From: Catenulispora sp. GP43 | Lineage (GTDB): Bacteria > Actinomycetota > Actinomycetes > Streptomycetales > Catenulisporaceae | Reading direction: 5' to 3' | NCBI RefSeq assembly: GCF_041260665.1 | Contig: NZ_JBGCCT010000030.1 | Coordinates: 62,001-126,000 of the forward strand | DNA length: 64,000 bases | Shown: one piece after another, positions 60,130 to 64,000 of the stretch | Position numbering within the stretch: position 1 is the stretch's first letter | Layout: the number at the start of each line of letters is the position of its first letter | The notes under the pieces: model-generated | The model's input: the letters and a program-made list of their open reading frames with translations, nothing else | What the model was told of the DNA's origin: nothing | Database searches by the model: none | Program-made: the position numbers and the translations under genes

Positions 60130-61344
60130 ATGACGGAACGTACCCGAACGCCGCACGCTGTCCTGGTGCTGTTGAATCTGCCGGTGCCCGACGACCAGCG
60201 CGCCTGGTCTCAGGCCCTTGCGCTGCGCGACGACGGCGCACGGGTCACGGTGGTGTGCCCGGCGATCCGAGGACGCCTGGCCGGACGCGAGCGGATCGAC
60301 GGCATCGACGTGATCCGGTTCCGCTCCTTCGAGGGCCAGGGCGCGCTCGCCACCGCGGCCGAGGGCATGTGGACCGCGGCCGCCGCGGCCGAGGCGGCCC
60401 GGGGCGCGCTGCGCTCCTCGCGCGCCACGACCCCGCGCGTGCTGCAGATCGGCAACCCTCCCGACCTGCTGTTCCCGCTCGCGTGGTGGGCCCGCCGGCG
60501 CGGCATCCGGACGGTGTACGACCAGCGGGACGTGGTCCCGGTGCTGGCCGAGTCGCGCGCCGGATTCAGCAGGCTGACGCCGCTCTTCCTGGCGGCCGAG
60601 CAGCGCATGATCACGACCGCGGACGTGGTGATAACCCCTAGCGAGGAGCAGCGGGCGCGGATCCTGAGCCGGTACGGGCGCGACGCGCTGATCATCCGGA
60701 CGGCGGAGGTGCCGCCGGCAGCCGCCGAGACCGACTCAACAGCTGGCTCGGCGTCCAGTTCCGGCCCCAGCCCCGGCCTCGACCCCGACCTCACCATCGG
60801 CTACCTCGGCGTGGTCGGCGAACAGGACGGCCTCACGGACCTCCTCGACGCCGTCGCCCTCCTGCGCGCCGACGGCGCCGCCGGCTTCCACGTCGCGGTC
60901 GCCGGCGACGGCCCCGCGCTGCCCGCCGCGCGGGCCGCCGCGACACGCCTGGGCCTGGACGACCTCGTGACCTTCCACGGCTGGCTGGGCCCCGGCGCCG
61001 TCGACACCTTCCTCGGCCGCATCGACGCGATGGCCGTGCCCGACCCGGACAACCCCTTCAACCACTTCTGCGCGATGAACAAGGTCACCCACGCGATGGC
61101 CCGCGGCATCCCCGTCGTGCTGCGCCCGCTGCGCGAGAACGTCCGCCTCACCGCGGGCCACGCCTACGAGGCCGCCGACATGACCATCCGCGCCTTCGCC
61201 GACGCCCTGGCCGCGTTCCTGAAGGACACCCCGGCCGCGCGTGCCGAGATCGCCGCCGAGGCCCGCGCCACGTTCGAGGCCCACCATTCGTGGCCTCATC
61301 ATGCGCCCCGCTACGTCGCCGCCGTGTCCCCGACGCGCCACTGA
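60130..61344 (+). CDS. Family 4 glycosyltransferase
   Basis: The protein has 404 residues with GGGGTGGGGAAG before ATG 60130. The N-terminal domain has VLVLLNLPVPDDQRAWSQALALRDDGARVTVVCP and QIGNPPDLLFPLAWW. The donor domain has IGYLGVVGEQDGLTDLLDAVALL and AVPDPDNPFNHFCAMNKVTHAMARGIPVVL, a GT4-type E-less variant of the EX7E region. A Ser/Pro linker of about 25 residues joins the lobes. It is the last gene of the glycan cluster and ends at a strong terminator. Confidence 0.88.
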   Translation: MTERTRTPHAVLVLLNLPVPDDQRAWSQALALRDDGARVTVVCPAIRGRLAGRERIDGIDVIRFRSFEGQGALATAAEGMWTAAAAAEAARGALRSSRATTPRVLQIGNPPDLLFPLAWWARRRGIRTVYDQRDVVPVLAESRAGFSRLTPLFLAAEQRMITTADVVITPSEEQRARILSRYGRDALIIRTAEVPPAAAETDSTAGSASSSGPSPGLDPDLTIGYLGVVGEQDGLTDLLDAVALLRADGAAGFHVAVAGDGPALPAARAAATRLGLDDLVTFHGWLGPGAVDTFLGRIDAMAVPDPDNPFNHFCAMNKVTHAMARGIPVVLRPLRENVRLTAGHAYEAADMTIRAFADALAAFLKDTPAARAEIAAEARATFEAHHSWPHHAPRYVAAVSPTRH

Positions 61345-61355
61345 GCACCGAGCAA

Positions 61356-61383
61356 CCCTGACGCCCTCATCCGAGCGTCAGGG
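61356..61383. terminator. Perfect 9-bp hairpin between convergent genes
   Basis: CCCTGACGC (61356-61364) pairs exactly with GCGTCAGGG (61375-61383) around a ten-base loop. It lies 12 bases after the rightward GT4 stop and four before the leftward small gene's stop, so it can end both transcripts. Confidence 0.8.
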
Positions 61384-61386
61384 CCC

Positions 61387-61776
61387 TCACTCGTTCAATC
61401 CCATCCCCCGCACGAACCCGCCGCGGGCCCGCCGTCCCCCGCCGAAGATCGCGTCCCAGTCGAACTCGTCCGGGATCTCGGGCAGCGACACCACCACCGC
61501 GCCGCCGTTCTGCTCGACGGCGTCACGCCAGGCGAGGACGCCCTGCACGCCTTCCGGGCCGCCCAGCGTCGGTATCAGGCACCCGCCGTCCGGCCCGTCG
61601 AGCACGCACACCGAGTACCCCGCCATGAGCTTCCAGCTGTCGCAGGTCGGCAGCAGCCCTTCCAGCGACGCCAACGCGGGGAACTCAGCGTGCATCGGCG
61701 CCTCCCCCAACACCAGCAAAGGCATCGGCCCCAGCACGAACCGCGCGTTCTCCCGCGGCAGCAGCATCGCAGTCAT
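61387..61776 (-). CDS. Small protein of unknown function
   Basis: The protein has 129 residues; the start is ATG 61776 or ATG 61767. It has no signal peptide or membrane helix. It begins RFVLGPMPLLVLGEAPMHAEFPALASLEGLLP, then a strand CLIPTLGG, a helix GVLAWRDAVEQN, and ends EFDWDAIFGGGRRARGGFVRGMGLN. The C-terminal Gly/Arg-rich tail follows an acidic IPDEFDWD phrase. I do not recognise the family. It follows the secreted protein gene by 46 bases on the same strand. Confidence 0.65.
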   Translation of the reverse strand: MTAMLLPRENARFVLGPMPLLVLGEAPMHAEFPALASLEGLLPTCDSWKLMAGYSVCVLDGPDGGCLIPTLGGPEGVQGVLAWRDAVEQNGGAVVVSLPEIPDEFDWDAIFGGGRRARGGFVRGMGLNE

Positions 61777-61822
61777 CGCGCCACCGTACCGGGGGCCTGA
61801 TTATCTTTCACCCGTCGCGGAC

Positions 61823-63043
61823 TCACCCCAGCGCCGACACCCCGGCCCACGCCTTGTGCGTCGCGACCGCCTCCGGCTTGCCGAACCCGCCGCCGGCGAC
61901 CCCCGGCAGCAGCACCAGGTTGCCGTGCTTGTTCACGGCCCAGATGTCCGGCAGCCCGTCGCCGTTGGCGTCGCCCTTGGTGATCAGCAGCGGATACCGC
62001 GCGGCGCTCAGCCCGTGGCCGATCAGCACCCGCGTCGTCCCGTCCCCGAACGTGCCGTCGGCCGCCCCCGGGTAGCGCCAGACCTGGCCGGTCGCATCGT
62101 CCCGCGCGATCAGGTCGTGCAGCCCGTTCGCGGCGGGCACGACGCCGATGACGGTCCGGCCGCTCCAGCCGGCCCCGGCCGTGGCCACCGGCGCGTTGTA
62201 GCGGTCCATCACCACCGACGAGTACAGGAACAGCTGGTCGCCGACCTTGCCGACCAGGTCCGCCCGGCGGTGCCCGGTGAGGTCGCCCGGCGAGAACAGT
62301 TGCGTGAACGCCGGCCACGCCGTCGTCCCCGACGGCGGCGGGACCAGCACCTCCTGCGAGGGCGAGAACCCGCCGAGGCCGTCGCCGAACGCGTTGTACA
62401 GGTTGCCATTCTGGAAGACGAACAGGTCCTGGAACTGGCCGCGCCGCTCGTCGCCGCCGCCGGCGATGAGCGCCCCGGTGAGGTTCGTCCCCGGCAGCGT
62501 GCCGACCGCCGGCGCCACCGAGCCGTCGCCGGTCCCGGCCGAGAACCGCAGGCCGCCGTCCGCGCCGATGGACAGCAGGTCGGTGCGGCCGTCGCCGTCG
62601 TAGTCGGAGTAGCCGTCGACCTGCGCGGTGCCGGTGAGCGAGAAGGTATAGGTCGTCGGCTGCGACACGTCTCCGGCGGCGTCCACGGCCTCGACGGTGA
62701 GCGTGTTGGTGCCGAACTGCGCCGAGCGCAGCGCCGGCGTGGTCGCGGTCCCGTCGGCGCCGGCCGCGACGTGCGCGTTGCTGCCGGGCGGCGTGGACAG
62801 CGTGCCGTTGAGGACGTAGTCGAACTCGACCACGCCGCTGGCGGCCGGCACCGAGAAGGTGAACGTCCCCGGCGTCCGGATCACCGGTCCCGGCTGCCCC
62901 ACCGGCGGAAAGACCGCCGAGGTGACGGTCGGCTGCGGGACCGTGCCGGCGGTGGCCGGACCCGAGGCGAAGACCCCGGCTCCGGCGGCCGCGACGCCGG
63001 CCGCGAGCAGTATCAGGGCACGACGAGTCAATGGTTGGACCAT
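61823..63043 (-). CDS. Secreted FG-GAP/VCBS-repeat protein with Ig-like domain
   Basis: The protein has 406 residues from ATG 63043 (GGGGGG upstream). The signal peptide LTRRALILLAAGVAAAGAGVFASGPATAG begins with a twin-arginine-like RR but lacks the full motif. An Ig-like domain (about 35-140) is followed by calcium-binding FG-GAP repeats: DYDGDGRTDLL and GDANGDGLPDIW. The repeats form a beta-propeller in known members. Its function is probably cell-surface binding. The start 63064 is also possible but adds only seven residues with no signal logic. Confidence 0.85.
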   Translation of the reverse strand: MVQPLTRRALILLAAGVAAAGAGVFASGPATAGTVPQPTVTSAVFPPVGQPGPVIRTPGTFTFSVPAASGVVEFDYVLNGTLSTPPGSNAHVAAGADGTATTPALRSAQFGTNTLTVEAVDAAGDVSQPTTYTFSLTGTAQVDGYSDYDGDGRTDLLSIGADGGLRFSAGTGDGSVAPAVGTLPGTNLTGALIAGGGDERRGQFQDLFVFQNGNLYNAFGDGLGGFSPSQEVLVPPPSGTTAWPAFTQLFSPGDLTGHRRADLVGKVGDQLFLYSSVVMDRYNAPVATAGAGWSGRTVIGVVPAANGLHDLIARDDATGQVWRYPGAADGTFGDGTTRVLIGHGLSAARYPLLITKGDANGDGLPDIWAVNKHGNLVLLPGVAGGGFGKPEAVATHKAWAGVSALG

Positions 63044-63062
63044 GATGGAACCCCCCTGAAGC

Positions 63063-63092
63063 AAAACCCCGTACTCCCCGGAACCAGGGGAG
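63063..63092 (-). terminator. Hairpin with T-run after the sirtuin gene
   Basis: On the minus strand CTCCCC (63092-63087) and GGGGAG (63079-63074) close a seven-base loop and lead into TACGGGGTTTTGC. It sits downstream of the sirtuin stop at 63126 and upstream of the secreted protein's start at 63043. Confidence 0.7.
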
Positions 63093-63125
63093 CGCAGCCA
63101 TGGTACGTCGCGCTGACCTGGTGGG

Positions 63126-64000
63126 CTACCTCAACTGCCCCGCCGCCCCCACGCGCCCCACGACTTCCATGAGCGCCGCTCCCAACGGCGCCTCGATCCG
63201 CGTCGAGGCGTACCGGTCGCCGCGGGTGACGCCCTGGTTGACGATCACGACCGGCTTGCCCGCCTCGGCCGCCCGCCGCACGAAGCGCAGCCCCGACATC
63301 ACCGTCAACGACGAGCCGAGCACCAGCAGCGCCTCGGCCCGGTCCACCAACTCGTTGCACCGCTCGACGCGCGTCTTGGGCACGTTCTCACCGAAGAACA
63401 CGACATCCGGCTTCAGCACCCCCTGGCCGCAGGACTCGCAGTCCACCGGCCGGAACCGCAGCACCGCGTCCTCGGCCAGGTCCACGTCGCCGTCGGGGTT
63501 GATCCGCGCCGCGACCCCGTCGAAGACCGGGTTGGCCTCGTTCAGCCGGCGCTCCAGTTCCGTCCGCCCGCTAAGCGTCCCGCAGGTCAGGCAGATCACC
63601 CGGTCCAGGCTCCCGTGCAGGTCGACGACCTCCGGCAGGGTCCCGGCGGCCTGGTGCAGCCCGTCCACGTTCTGCGTGATCACCCCGGCCACGTGCCCGG
63701 AGGCCCGCAGCGCCGCGACCGCCCGGTGCCCGGTGTTCGGCTGCGCGCCGGCCATGGCCCGCCAGCCGAGGTGGCTGCGCGCCCAGTACCGCTGGCGGGC
63801 CTGCGCGCTGCCCGCGAAGTCTTCGTAGGTCATCGGCGTGTGTTTGCGCAGCGCTCCGGATTTGCCGCGGTAGTCGGGGATCCCGGACTCCGTGGACAGC
63901 CCCGCGCCGCTCAGCACGACCACCCCGCGTCCGGCCACCAGGTCCACCATGGCGTCCAGGCTCGTCGTGCGCGGAAAGTGCTCGCCGGTCGGCTCCCATG
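63126..64000 (-). CDS. Sirtuin (NAD-dependent protein deacylase), 5' end cut by window
   Basis: At least 290 residues are visible. Motifs: GAGLSTESGIPDYRG for NAD, TQNVDGLHQAAG with HGS and the catalytic His, two zinc Cys pairs (CLTCG and CESCG), GENVP and GSSLTV. An ATG at 63950 exists, but the frame continues to the window edge as WEPTGEHFPRTTSLDAM, which is typical sirtuin N-terminal sequence, so the true start lies beyond 64000. This is a bacterial sirtuin acting on acyl-lysines, releasing nicotinamide. There is no clear link to the glycan genes. Confidence 0.93.
   Translation of the reverse strand, partial: WEPTGEHFPRTTSLDAMVDLVAGRGVVVLSGAGLSTESGIPDYRGKSGALRKHTPMTYEDFAGSAQARQRYWARSHLGWRAMAGAQPNTGHRAVAALRASGHVAGVITQNVDGLHQAAGTLPEVVDLHGSLDRVICLTCGTLSGRTELERRLNEANPVFDGVAARINPDGDVDLAEDAVLRFRPVDCESCGQGVLKPDVVFFGENVPKTRVERCNELVDRAEALLVLGSSLTVMSGLRFVRRAAEAGKPVVIVNQGVTRGDRYASTRIEAPLGAALMEVVGRVGAAGQLR

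Noticed and set aside
63948-63950. ATG at 63950 as the sirtuin start.
   Set aside because: In-frame sequence continues to the window edge with a typical sirtuin N-terminal extension, so the gene is better treated as cut.

Overview
The window is one continuous stretch of very GC-rich actinobacterial chromosome. Evidence: strong G/C third-position bias, GTG and TTG starts, ATGA/GTGA gene overlaps, a type VII (ESX) secretion locus, NB-ARC and ArsR regulators, and Wzx/Wzy-type exopolysaccharide genes. A filamentous actinomycete is likely. Catenulisporales or a relative of Streptomyces is my guess, not something the sequence proves. I saw no rRNA, tRNA, CRISPR array, insertion sequence or phage gene.

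Region 1 (1-1345) holds the 5' part of an NB-ARC signalling ATPase and a small ArsR-type repressor with a histidine-rich head. Region 2 (1371-13695) is the ESX machinery in a divergent layout. eccC, mycP and a Ser/Thr kinase with a lectin-like C-terminus run leftward. eccD, eccB and a membrane-anchored golvesin-like protein run rightward. The eccC and eccD starts carry a perfect 16-bp inverted repeat. No eccE is visible. Region 3 (13808-34331) is the substrate side: an OmpR-type regulator with a degenerate receiver and a PHO-box-like direct repeat at its promoter, then a rightward run of WXG100-like proteins, a glycine-rich protein, a YbaB-like protein and an EspC-like protein.

The standout gene is 18622-33930, coding for a 5102-residue protein. 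It starts with a WXG100-like T7SS targeting domain. I read in it an OTU-type cysteine protease signature, a TcdA/TcdB-like glycosyltransferase signature (WLGG, DxD, SxW) and two copies of a His-Gly/Cys clan-CD peptidase signature like the autoprocessing domain of large clostridial and MARTX toxins. There are also six beta-hairpin-like modules and a possible ADP-ribosyltransferase-like segment. It looks like a type VII-secreted counterpart of the large clostridial toxins. A 125-residue gene just downstream is the natural immunity candidate.

Region 4 (34336-61344) is an exopolysaccharide or surface-glycan cluster. It has two divergent chain-length (Wzz-like) proteins, a Wzy/ligase-like polymerase and a Wzx flippase. 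A leftward operon carries the initiating sugar phosphotransferase, an oxidoreductase, an epimerase, two DegT aminotransferases and a PglD/NeuD-like acetyltransferase, which points to an amino or N-acetylated sugar. Six glycosyltransferases (four GT2, two GT4), a polysaccharide deacetylase, an ATP-grasp enzyme, a PHP-domain protein and a large secreted protein with a dimethylformamidase-like domain complete the set. A TetR/P450 pair sits inside the cluster and may be an unrelated insertion. Region 5 (61387-64000) has a small unknown protein, a secreted FG-GAP/VCBS-type protein and a sirtuin cut by the window edge.

All ORFs were judged by reading only. Domain names rest on recognised motifs, not on database searches. 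No gap without a gene exceeds about 260 bases.
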